From NCBI GenBank assembly GCA_002399735.1, contig DHEF01000021.1:4973-56469 (forward strand): DNA of 51,497 bases, given 5' to 3'. The notes under the pieces are model-generated. The model did not search any database. It was not told the DNA's origin and saw nothing but the letters and a program-made list of their open reading frames with translations. The stretch is from Chitinophagaceae bacterium UBA4857 (GTDB taxonomy: Bacteria; Bacteroidota; Bacteroidia; Chitinophagales; Chitinophagaceae). Positions 42,321 to 49,835 of the stretch are shown here, piece after piece. The translations under genes and the position numbers were made by a program. Every line of letters begins with the position of its first letter. Positions within the stretch are counted from its first letter, which is position 1.

Positions 42321-42342
42321 TAAAGTTACCAAAAATTGGTAA
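42321..42342 (-). promoter_or_regulatory. ParD operator overlapping the parDE -7 box
   Basis: TTACCAA AAA TTGGTAA (42326-42342) is a perfect inverted repeat. On the minus strand the -7-like TAACTTTA (42328-42321) overlaps its proximal arm by three bases, so ParD bound here would block the promoter. Confidence 0.65.
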
Positions 42343-42372
42343 TTTATGAGTTATAAAAAGTTAAATATGAAA

Positions 42373-42517
42373 ATGTGTTTTGCACAATGCTGAGTAGCGT
42401 TACAACTACTCCGATTAAAATACGGAGTACTGCATTTTGCCCAATAGAATTAATGCAGTACAAGTGTGCGACGCAACAAAAGTTGATAGTAGCAATGCTG
42501 CTGACCTAATAAAAATT
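42373..42517. repeat. Intergenic repeat copy H (dispersed structured family)
   Basis: 42409-42476 is identical to 10989-11056 in copy C, including both hairpins. Before it, TTGCACAATGCTGAGTAGCGTTAC resembles sequence in copy C; after it, GTTGATAGTAGCAATGCTGCTGACC...TAATAAAAA resembles the end of copy J. It lies between the parDE promoter and the adk terminator. Confidence 0.75.
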
Positions 42518-42543
42518 AAAAACCCTCCAAGCGGAGGGTTTTT
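42518..42543 (-). terminator. Terminator of adk
   Basis: AAACCCTCC and GGAGGGTTT pair around a 4-base loop with T run on the minus strand; 10 bp after the adk stop. Confidence 0.85.
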
Positions 42544-42553
42544 GCTTAACTAT

Positions 42554-43138
42554 TTAAACTTTCGCCTTTTGTGTATCTATCACTTCGGCAAGTGCGCCAA
42601 AAATATCATCCACCGAACCTTCACCTTTAATGCTGTGAAACTTTTTCAGTTTTTTATAATGCTCCGATACAGGTGCAGTTTCGTCATTGTAAACCGCAAA
42701 CCGCTTACGAATCACTTCCTCATTGGTATCATCGCTACGCCCCGATGTTTTGCCGCGGTTTAATAAACGGGCCACCAATTCCTCCTCGCTAACCTGTAAG
42801 GCCAGGAACAACGAAATATTAGTTTTTTTAAGTTCCAGTAATTTATCCAACGCCTGGGCCTGTGCAACCGTACGTGGAAAACCGTCAAACAAAAAACCTA
42901 CAGCTTCTTTATGATGTTCAATACTGCTGTCAATCATCCCGATTACAACTTCATCGGGTACTAACTGACCTTTGTCCATAAAATTTTTAGCCTCTAAACC
43001 CAAAGGAGTTTTATTGGCAATTTCCTCACGCAACAGGTTGCCGGTTGATAAATGTACCAACCCATAATCGGCCACCAGTTTTTCTGACTGGGTACCTTTA
43101 CCACTGCCCGGAGGACCAAAAAGAATTAAATTAAGCAT
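42554..43138 (-). CDS. adk: Adenylate kinase, short-LID type
   Basis: 194 residues from ATG 43138. Interconverts ATP + AMP and 2 ADP. The P-loop is GPPGSGKGT at residues 8-16, AMP-binding HLSTGNLLREEI, then FLFDGFPRT and the LID arginines (RLLNRGKTSGRSDDTNEEVIRKRF). The LID is the short form without zinc cysteines, which explains the length (long forms are about 214). The start MLNLILFGPPG is the family N-terminus; a GTG two codons upstream is possible but less likely. Cytoplasmic. Followed by its own terminator. Confidence 0.96.
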   Translation of the reverse strand: MLNLILFGPPGSGKGTQSEKLVADYGLVHLSTGNLLREEIANKTPLGLEAKNFMDKGQLVPDEVVIGMIDSSIEHHKEAVGFLFDGFPRTVAQAQALDKLLELKKTNISLFLALQVSEEELVARLLNRGKTSGRSDDTNEEVIRKRFAVYNDETAPVSEHYKKLKKFHSIKGEGSVDDIFGALAEVIDTQKAKV

Positions 43139-43275
43139 AAGCACACAATATCCTTGGTGAAAAACAAATATAAGATAGCATTTTTAAAAAATGTTTATCA
43201 AAGCAAAGATTTCGTTGAAATCTATTCAATGCTAGCAAATTGTTAATGATTTTCAATGGTTAAACTGATATAATT

Positions 43276-43283
43276 TAGCTTTG
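43276..43283 (+). promoter_or_regulatory. -7 box of msrB
   Basis: TAGCTTTG matches TAnnTTTG and ends 13 bp before the msrB ATG. Confidence 0.6.
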
Positions 43284-43296
43284 TTATATATTAAAT

Positions 43297-43893
43297 ATGA
43301 GATTACAAAAAATTATAATATTTGTTTTGCTCTGCTCGGTCTTTCAGCAGTGTAGTTATTCGCAACAAAACAACCGCAAAACTGTAATTAAAGATACTAT
43401 GGACGATAAAAAAACAAACAATCCCGTTTACTCCAATTCCGACACCAGCAGTGTAAAGCTCAGTGAGCAAGAATGGAAAAAAATTCTACCGGCCAACATA
43501 TACCAAATTGCCCGTGAAAAAGGAACCGAAAGACCCTGGACCAGCCCCCTGGAAACACTGACCGATAAAGGCACTTATTACTGCGCTGTTTGCGGCAATG
43601 CCCTATTTTTAAGCGATACCAAGTTTGAAAGCGGTTGCGGTTGGCCAAGTTTTTACCAGCCCGTTAGCAAAACCAGCATTATATACACTCCTGATAACTC
43701 ACATGGCATGAAACGAATTGAAGTGCAATGCGGTCGCTGCGAGTCGCACCTGGGCCATGTGTTTGAAGATGGACCTCCCCCAACCGGCCTGCGTTATTGC
43801 ATTAACGGTGTGGTGCTCGATTTTAAAAAGGCAAAAGAAATAGAAAAGAATTTTAAGGATAAAAAAGACAATACGGAAGGCAAACAACAATAA
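43297..43893 (+). CDS. msrB: Peptide-methionine (R)-S-oxide reductase, exported
   Basis: 198 residues. Reduces Met-R-sulfoxide in proteins. An N-terminal export signal (IIIFVLLCSVFQQC, possible lipoprotein Cys19) is followed by a 35-residue linker and the SelR domain. Zinc cysteines are C96/C99 (CAVC) and C145/C148 (CGRC); the catalytic Cys is C168 in RYCINGVVLDF, and C114 in SGCGWPSFY is a candidate resolving residue. The signal implies repair of envelope proteins, unlike cytoplasmic MsrB. The C-terminus is a Lys-rich tail. Its own promoter (43276) lies upstream and repeat copy I directly downstream. Confidence 0.94.
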   Translation: MRLQKIIIFVLLCSVFQQCSYSQQNNRKTVIKDTMDDKKTNNPVYSNSDTSSVKLSEQEWKKILPANIYQIAREKGTERPWTSPLETLTDKGTYYCAVCGNALFLSDTKFESGCGWPSFYQPVSKTSIIYTPDNSHGMKRIEVQCGRCESHLGHVFEDGPPPTGLRYCINGVVLDFKKAKEIEKNFKDKKDNTEGKQQ

Positions 43894-43902
43894 GTAGGGT
43901 TG

Positions 43903-44104
43903 TTTTTTATGTTTACCGGCAGCATATCCCTGATTAATCGTTTCTTGCGATCCAAATAGGATCGGGATTTAATTTATTTCCAGTGGAAATGGATTAAATA
44001 CTTACCGTTCAACAGTAGTAATGCTATTGAACATTCGGTGAATGCAAGCCATATTGTAAAGCTAAAACTTTGCAGTTGCCAACATAAAACACAAAACATA
44101 AAAC
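43903..44104. repeat. Intergenic repeat copy I, about 200 bp with inverted ends
   Basis: The left end is TTTTTTATGTTTACCGGCAGCAT, 9 bp after the msrB stop. The right end, inverted, is GCAGTTGCCAACATAAAAC. The middle has CCTGATTAATCG and ATTTATTTCCAGTGGAAATG, matching copy D's palindrome. The right edge merges with the lspA promoter region. Confidence 0.65.
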
Positions 44105-44113
44105 CTTAAACAA

Positions 44114-44121
44114 TATATTTG
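44114..44121 (+). promoter_or_regulatory. -7 box of lspA
   Basis: TATATTTG matches TAnnTTTG. Between it and the lspA ATG (44139) lies a two-codon ORF, ATG ACA TGA (44134-44142), whose stop overlaps the lspA start. Confidence 0.55.
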
Positions 44122-44138
44122 CCCCTTAAACAAATGAC

Positions 44139-44837
44139 ATGAAGCTTAAACATGCCGTTTTTATTATTGCAGCAATCATAATTGCAGATCAGGCGTTAAA
44201 GATTTTTATTAAAACCAGTTACCCTACCGGCGAAATTGTACGTGTATTTGGCATGGATTGGTTCAGGTTACATTTTATTGAAAACCCGGGCATGGCTTGG
44301 GGTTGGAAATTTGGTAACGAAACCGGTAAAGTGATACTTACCTTATTCAGACTGGTTGCTGTAATTTTTGGATCATGGTTATTGGTAAAATTTATTCGTG
44401 AAAAATATACCAAAGGGTTTATTGTATGTGCTGCATTAATATATGCCGGCGCATTGGGCAACCTTATTGACAGTATGTTTTACGGGATGATTTTTGACAA
44501 AGGCTTACACTTTGATCCGGTAACGGGCGATTATCTTTCCTACGCGGGTACGGCATCATTATCTACCAATGGCTATTCTTCTTTTTTACATGGTAGCGTG
44601 GTAGATATGTTGTATTTCCCTATGATACAGTCAAGTTATCCCTCATGGTTTCCATTTGTAGGCGGCGATGAGTTTGAGTTTTTTAGTCCTATTTTTAATA
44701 TTGCCGATATGGCCATATCAACAGGTATTATTACATTACTGGTGTTTCAAAAAAAGTTTATACAAAAACATGATCCCGATAAGAAACAATCAATTGAAAC
44801 TACTACTACCGTTAACGACGATGTGCAGGTGTCGTAA
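44139..44837 (+). CDS. lspA: Lipoprotein signal peptidase
   Basis: 232 residues, longer than the usual 160-170 because of an insertion of about 60 residues between the catalytic motifs, as usual in Bacteroidota. Cleaves the signal peptide of diacylated prolipoproteins in the inner membrane. Four membrane helices. Aspartic dyad: D111 in GALGNLIDS and D190 in FNIADMAIS. ADQALKIFIK near residue 16 and ENPGMAWGWKF near 48 are the other conserved boxes. It serves the many lipoproteins in this window. Its own promoter lies at 44114 and terminator at 44866. Confidence 0.96.
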   Translation: MKLKHAVFIIAAIIIADQALKIFIKTSYPTGEIVRVFGMDWFRLHFIENPGMAWGWKFGNETGKVILTLFRLVAVIFGSWLLVKFIREKYTKGFIVCAALIYAGALGNLIDSMFYGMIFDKGLHFDPVTGDYLSYAGTASLSTNGYSSFLHGSVVDMLYFPMIQSSYPSWFPFVGGDEFEFFSPIFNIADMAISTGIITLLVFQKKFIQKHDPDKKQSIETTTTVNDDVQVS

Positions 44838-44865
44838 ATTGGCTTAGTCAGTAAATAATGAATTA

Positions 44866-44898
44866 AAAAGTCCGATTGGTAAAACCAATCGGACTTTT
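44866..44898. terminator. Bidirectional terminator between lspA and the T9SS cargo gene
   Basis: AAAAGTCCGATTGGT pairs perfectly over 15 bp with its complement around AAA, with T/A runs on both sides; flanking genes converge. Confidence 0.92.
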
Positions 44899-44927
44899 CT
44901 TTTACACAAGAACGGGTTTATTATAAT

Positions 44928-47255
44928 TTATCGCTTGCCGCTTTTAATAAGTTTATGTGTAGTTGTTTTGCCTGAGTGGCCGGTAATTCGAACAATGTAC
45001 ATGCCGTAGGAAAGGTCATCCATACCGTCCCATCTGATAACATTGTTTCCTATTTTTAAATCAAAGGCCGTTTGTTTTATTTTTTTGCCTGAGTAGTCAG
45101 TCAACTCAAGCGTTATTTTGTCTTTTTGCGTAGCGGTAATATCCAGTTTAATTTCCTGGTTAAACGGATTGATAACTGCATTCACTACAAAGTTGCCTTC
45201 GGTTTGCCCTAATGATACAATTTTGGAATAGGTTATTTTACCTTCCTTATTATACATCTTAAGTCGGTAAAAAAGCTTGTTAGCATTTTGCGGATTATCT
45301 GTACTGTGGTAAACGTTTTGTGCTTGTGCAAACCTTGCCGCACTGTTATGTGTACTAACTTTTGTAAACTCAACGCCGTTAATACTTCTTTCCACATCAA
45401 AATAAAGCAGTTCATTTTCTTTGGAGGTTGACCAGTTTAAACGAACCTGGTTGTTTTGCAGCACCGCATTAAACGATAACAGGTTGGTGCTAAGTATAGG
45501 GGCGCAGGTAATTACATTTAAAGTAACAGCATTAATAATATCGGTGGATCTACAGGTTTCGTTTAACAGGTTATTGGTAGAAGTAGCTACAACTAACCTG
45601 TACCTGTCGCCACTATTATCGGGTGTGGTATGTGTAGGAGGAATAGTATGATCGGCAATATATTCCCAGTTGCCACCAACCAATACCGGTGTTACAGGCC
45701 CAACTGCACTACCAATATTGGTCCATGAGCTCGCACCATCAGCTAAATACTGCCATTGAAAAAAGCGGTAGTTATCAAAATATGAGCGTACGGTATCGTA
45801 AATAGTAATGGGGTTTCCTTCACAAATATTAGGTGTAAGTGAAGGCGAATAGCTCATGTTAGGTAAACAGGTAGCAACGGCAATATCATCAATAGCCCAG
45901 TCGTTACCACCACCGCCCGGGGCATTATTACGAATGGTTATGGTAAAAGAAGTTTGCCCGGGTTTTGTCCTGAATACAAACCCTTTTTTAATCCATTGGC
46001 CGGTATATTCAATATTTCCACTGGTATAATACTCTTCGCCATCAATCTGAAAGCTAAGGTTGGGTTTAACACCGGATGAGTCTCCTGGTCCGGTTGGAAT
46101 GTATCCATTTGAGGTAGAACCCCTGCCATTTGCATCACAACCGCATTTGGGGCAAATATTCCTGAACCATGCCGAAAACTCGTAAAAGGTTTCTTCACAA
46201 AGGTTAGTGATGTTTTGCGTAAAAGCTATGTTAGTTTGATAACTGGCATTAATAACCAACGCATGTCCGCCTTCTGTACCAGGCGCAGCTGGTGGATTGC
46301 CTAACAGCGGGTCTGCTGCTCCGGTATGGTCGCCAATTATATCCCATACACTATGAACTTTTGTATTGGTAACAGGGTTTGCGGCCGTATTATTAGCCAC
46401 GGCGTAATCATTATCCTGTGGAGCACTTGCAGCAAAATCTACTCTATTATATGGTAAGGGTACAAACGGACTTCCTCCTACTTTGTTAGTAACTGTACCG
46501 GAACCAAATGTACCGCCGGATTCACCCAAAATAGCATTGGTACCAAAAGAGCTGGCGCATAGACCGTAATCAGGAGCGATTCTAATTCTGATAGGTCTGA
46601 AATTTGAAACATGATTTGTGCTGCCAATTCTATACCTGAAGTTTCCTGCATTTAAAGTAACTAAACTATCTAAGGCTACAACTGTAGGGGTACTTCTTAT
46701 TCTAACTTGAAATACGTACATACGAATACATGTGTTGCTATAAAAGTTAGGCAAATCACTACGTCGTAATCTACCGGAACCTGTAGTACCATCAGTTTGC
46801 GTTGAAACATTTGCATTGGTGGCGTTGCCACCAATGTTAAAGCGAATAAAATTTCCCTGAATATTGGCTAAGTCATCGTTGGCCGCATCTGTAAAAGCGC
46901 TTCCTTGTAGCTTACCTTCATTGGATAACAAACGCATTGAGCCGGCGATATACTCAAACTTAGCCGAATTAATAGTATCGTTATATCTAATATTGGTTAC
47001 ATAAGTATTGTCGTTACTACTCCCACCATTAACGGCAATGGTAGCTCTTACTTCAATTACATCTCCGGGTAAAAAAGTACTGCCATTGGGTCTGGTAATA
47101 TTCACAAAACTCTTGCCTGTAGTAACGTTTACTTGTGCATTGGCGTAGTAACTACACCCTAATACAAGTAGTAAAAAAAGTTTGGGCATTAGCAAAAACT
47201 TTGCAAACAAATTTTGCCAACTTCCCCGAGGGTTTAAGGGTAAACAATGTTTCAT
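44928..47255 (-). CDS. T9SS-secreted surface protein, type A sorting domain
   Basis: About 775 residues from ATG 47255. The long signal peptide (MKHCLPLNPRGSWQNLF, then MPKLFLLLVLGCSYYANAQ) is a style common in Chitinophagaceae; ATG 47189 is an alternative start. The first 300 residues form beta-rich modules with no clear name. Residues about 340-450 look like a carbohydrate-binding/jelly-roll type domain (FYEFSAWFRNICPKCGCD, SFTITIRNNAPGGGGNDWAIDDIAVATC). The C-terminus has a fibronectin-like module (LNWSTSKENELLYFDVERSINGVEF) and a type A T9SS sorting domain ending THKLIKSGKR. Probably exported to the cell surface; ligand unknown. Confidence 0.88.
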   Translation of the reverse strand: MKHCLPLNPRGSWQNLFAKFLLMPKLFLLLVLGCSYYANAQVNVTTGKSFVNITRPNGSTFLPGDVIEVRATIAVNGGSSNDNTYVTNIRYNDTINSAKFEYIAGSMRLLSNEGKLQGSAFTDAANDDLANIQGNFIRFNIGGNATNANVSTQTDGTTGSGRLRRSDLPNFYSNTCIRMYVFQVRIRSTPTVVALDSLVTLNAGNFRYRIGSTNHVSNFRPIRIRIAPDYGLCASSFGTNAILGESGGTFGSGTVTNKVGGSPFVPLPYNRVDFAASAPQDNDYAVANNTAANPVTNTKVHSVWDIIGDHTGAADPLLGNPPAAPGTEGGHALVINASYQTNIAFTQNITNLCEETFYEFSAWFRNICPKCGCDANGRGSTSNGYIPTGPGDSSGVKPNLSFQIDGEEYYTSGNIEYTGQWIKKGFVFRTKPGQTSFTITIRNNAPGGGGNDWAIDDIAVATCLPNMSYSPSLTPNICEGNPITIYDTVRSYFDNYRFFQWQYLADGASSWTNIGSAVGPVTPVLVGGNWEYIADHTIPPTHTTPDNSGDRYRLVVATSTNNLLNETCRSTDIINAVTLNVITCAPILSTNLLSFNAVLQNNQVRLNWSTSKENELLYFDVERSINGVEFTKVSTHNSAARFAQAQNVYHSTDNPQNANKLFYRLKMYNKEGKITYSKIVSLGQTEGNFVVNAVINPFNQEIKLDITATQKDKITLELTDYSGKKIKQTAFDLKIGNNVIRWDGMDDLSYGMYIVRITGHSGKTTTHKLIKSGKR

Positions 47256-47607
47256 ATATTGGATTTCTGTAAACCCAAATGTAGATACATAGTTTGATTC
47301 CAGCAATCGTAAAAATCTTCGTATTTATACTAGCATTATAATTTTAGCATTGTAATTCTGCTTATTTTTTTATTATAAAAATTACCTGTTTGTAATAAGG
47401 GTAAACAAGTAAACCAACGATGACTTAATGATTATGTATATTTTTTATAAGTGCAACTACTTAATGTTTGTCGAAAACGATTAACGGCTACAAGTGCATC
47501 AAAAAAAGAAAAAATTTTGATTTCAGTATTTTTACTAACAAATATGCAAGTTTTGCGATTGCACATTATTGAAATGATTTATATCATTGCGTATAAATCC
47601 AATATTA
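47256..47607. other. Gene-free region between divergent genes
   Basis: About 350 bp, very AT-rich. It must carry promoters for both flanking T9SS cargo genes, but I find no convincing TAnnTTTG box, and no repeat-family module or structured RNA. Short open frames here lack coding character. Confidence 0.5.
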
Positions 47608-49317
47608 ATGAAACGCTTATTTCTTCTGGGGCTTCTTACGCCCATTTCGCTATTTAGTCTTGCACAAGTAACTGTTCCCCTAAATCAAAATGAGCCATTT
47701 GCTAAACGTACTGTTGCATCGGGCTTTAACAGTGCCTGGGAAATGGTATACGGCCCTAACGACTCGCTTTTTGTAACAGAAAACAAAGACTATTTAATTC
47801 AAAGAGTAGATATAGCAACCGGTGTAAAAACACTGTTGTTGGATGTAAAAACACAAGCGACAGGGGCATCAATAGGTTATAGCAGTTTTGCTTCAAACAG
47901 ATTTCCGCAAGGAGGTTTAATGGGAATTGCTTTACACCCAAATCTGTATTCAACGGACCCCGCCGTTAGAAACGCAAAGCCTTGGGTGTATGTAGCGTTC
48001 GTATATAGGTTGCGTGATGCGAATAGTTGCCCTAATAATACACAAAACGGTTGTTTTTATAATACAAAGATTATGCGGTTTAACTATACAGGAAATAGTT
48101 TAACAGGTGGTATTACTATTATTGACAATATGCCGGGCAGTAGCGATCATAACTCTGGTAGGCTAGTAATAGGCCCAACTATAGAAACACTACCTGCAGG
48201 AGGTAGTCACAATCAATACAGGCTTTACTACACTATTGGAGACATGGGTGCCGGCCAATATTTGAATACTAACAGAGCCCAAAACTCTTTAACGCAAAAT
48301 TCCCTGGAAGGAAAAGTATTACGCTTAAATACCGAAACAGATGGTGATAGCAATGGAGATGCATGGGTGCCGAATGACAACCCTTTTTATAATGCATCGA
48401 CCATAAGTGCCGAAGATTATGTTTTTACACTTGGTCATCGTAATGCTCAAGGCTTGGTATGGGGTAAAGTAAATGGTGTAGACAGACTTTACAGCTCTGA
48501 ACAAATGAACAGAAGTGACGATGAAATAAACATAATTGCAAAAGGCAGAAACTATGGTTGGGATAGAGTTTCCGGTTACTGCGATGGAAACCTTAACGGA
48601 TACAGGGCTGGCACAGTAGTTATTAATAACGAAGTAACGAATTGTAATAATATTACAAATAATACGGAGCCAATTTATACCATGTTTACTACACCTGCTA
48701 GTGGAATGGCCGCTTTGCAAAGCCAAAATGATAATGGTCAATGGCCAACCATTGCCTGTTCCAGTATTGGCTTTTTAGGAAAAAGCCGTATTGCCGGCTG
48801 GAGCAACTCGTTGTTTGTTACTCCGTTAAAAAAAGATTTTGTCTACCGTCTTAAACTGAATGAAGCCGGAGATGGGGTAGAGCCAGTAATTTACCAGGTA
48901 TTTACGGGTGATGGCGGTCGTATAAGAAACATTACTATGTCGCCAAATGGCCGAAAATTTTATGTAGCTCGTGATGCCGGTACCGGAACATATGGTGGTG
49001 CTATCAGAGAATATACATACACAGGCGAATTGCTTGCATTAAATGATAAACCGAACGACGGAACTATAGCGCAAGACAATATTGATATTTTTCCTAACCC
49101 TGTTACCAATATACTTACAGTGAAAGGTAAAAAAGAGTTTCAAAAACCTTTACTGGCACAGTTGTACGATGCAACAGGTAGTGTAGTGGAAACGAAATCC
49201 AGCTTTCAAAATACATTTACATTGGACGTTAGCAGACAAAAAAGCGGGATTTATTTTTTAAAATTATACAATGGTAATGGTCAATTAGTAGAGAGTACAA
49301 AAGTTATAAAACAATAA
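47608..49317 (+). CDS. Glucose/sorbosone dehydrogenase-like beta-propeller with T9SS sorting domain
   Basis: 569 residues from ATG 47608 (MKRLFLLGLLTPISLFSLAQ signal). The body (about 25-490) is a GSDH/PQQ-type six-blade propeller: WEMVYGPNDSLFVTE, GGLMGIALHPN, GSSDHNSGRLVIGP, DVKTQATG, YTIGDMGAGQ, LEGKVLRLN, TLGHRNAQGLVWG, EINIIAKGRNYGW and FLGKSRIAGWSNSLFVTPLK. Such enzymes oxidise sugars with PQQ; cofactor use is not proven here. The last 75 residues (IDIFPNPVTNILTVKG, QKSGIYFLKLYNGNGQ) are a type A T9SS sorting domain, so it is secreted or surface attached. Single gene with a palindromic terminator. Confidence 0.92.
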   Translation: MKRLFLLGLLTPISLFSLAQVTVPLNQNEPFAKRTVASGFNSAWEMVYGPNDSLFVTENKDYLIQRVDIATGVKTLLLDVKTQATGASIGYSSFASNRFPQGGLMGIALHPNLYSTDPAVRNAKPWVYVAFVYRLRDANSCPNNTQNGCFYNTKIMRFNYTGNSLTGGITIIDNMPGSSDHNSGRLVIGPTIETLPAGGSHNQYRLYYTIGDMGAGQYLNTNRAQNSLTQNSLEGKVLRLNTETDGDSNGDAWVPNDNPFYNASTISAEDYVFTLGHRNAQGLVWGKVNGVDRLYSSEQMNRSDDEINIIAKGRNYGWDRVSGYCDGNLNGYRAGTVVINNEVTNCNNITNNTEPIYTMFTTPASGMAALQSQNDNGQWPTIACSSIGFLGKSRIAGWSNSLFVTPLKKDFVYRLKLNEAGDGVEPVIYQVFTGDGGRIRNITMSPNGRKFYVARDAGTGTYGGAIREYTYTGELLALNDKPNDGTIAQDNIDIFPNPVTNILTVKGKKEFQKPLLAQLYDATGSVVETKSSFQNTFTLDVSRQKSGIYFLKLYNGNGQLVESTKVIKQ

Positions 49318-49333
49318 TAAAAGATACTTAGAT

Positions 49334-49375
49334 AAAATAAAATGGCGTGTTATTAATAACACGCCATTTTATTTT
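49334..49375. terminator. 42-bp perfect palindrome, bidirectional terminator
   Basis: AAAATAAAATGGCGTGTTATT and its exact complement follow one another without a spacer. A- and T-rich feet suit termination from both sides; it separates the converging dehydrogenase and small hypothetical genes. Confidence 0.9.
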
Positions 49376-49395
49376 AACCACTATTATATAGCTGG

Positions 49396-49587
49396 TTATG
49401 ATTTTTGCCGGCTTTTAAAAATACGCTCCAACGCATGGGCATTGGTGTTTTCCTGGACGGCTGTTTTATGTCCCGTTTTTGCCGTTAATACTGCTTGTAA
49501 ATAAGGCGATAATGTATTTGCTACAGGCAACACGGTAGCTGCCAACATAACAGTTGACGAGCTACCAATTTTTTCATTGGCTTTCAT
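49396..49587 (-). CDS. Small hypothetical protein
   Basis: 63 residues (MKANEKIGSSSTVMLAATVLP...), with a weakly hydrophobic middle (about 13-36) and a basic C-terminus (RIFKSRQKS). No family recognised. The case for a gene is its setting: it lies between the fumC terminator upstream and a bidirectional terminator downstream, with an AT-rich promoter-sized gap before its ATG. It could be a small membrane or export-associated protein, or a chance frame. Confidence 0.4.
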   Translation of the reverse strand: MKANEKIGSSSTVMLAATVLPVANTLSPYLQAVLTAKTGHKTAVQENTNAHALERIFKSRQKS

Positions 49588-49644
49588 AGAATTGAATTTG
49601 ATATTAAGTTACTACAGCTATATATAACTTACAACTGTTTACAT

Positions 49645-49674
49645 AAAAAAAGCGGATACCGAAGTAGTATCCGC
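49645..49674 (-). terminator. Terminator of fumC, distal to repeat copy J
   Basis: On the minus strand GCGGATAC and GTATCCGC pair over 8 bp followed by TTTTTTT. It lies about 160 bp after the fumC stop, so repeat copy J would be part of the fumC 3' untranslated RNA unless the repeat itself terminates. Confidence 0.75.
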
Positions 49675-49740
49675 ATTGTAATATTAGTAAACCTACGTTG
49701 CCCCTAAATTTGTTAAGCAAAAACGCTTACGGCATTAACA

Positions 49741-49831
49741 CGATGCTGATTAGCGAACGGAACGATGCAGTGAGTGACACAACAGTTGATGATCTGTGTT
49801 ACTGCTGCCGGCAACATAATAAAAACTAAAA
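49741..49831. repeat. Intergenic repeat copy J (dispersed structured family)
   Basis: Reads CTGATTAGCGAACGGAACGATG, then CAGTGAGTGACACAACAG, then GTTACTGCTGCCGGCAACATAATAAAAAC. It joins the module of copies D/G to the reverse complement of the module in E/F, ending in the family's GCCGGYAAC-A-tract end directly 3' of fumC. Confidence 0.72.
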
Positions 49832-49835
49832 GCTT

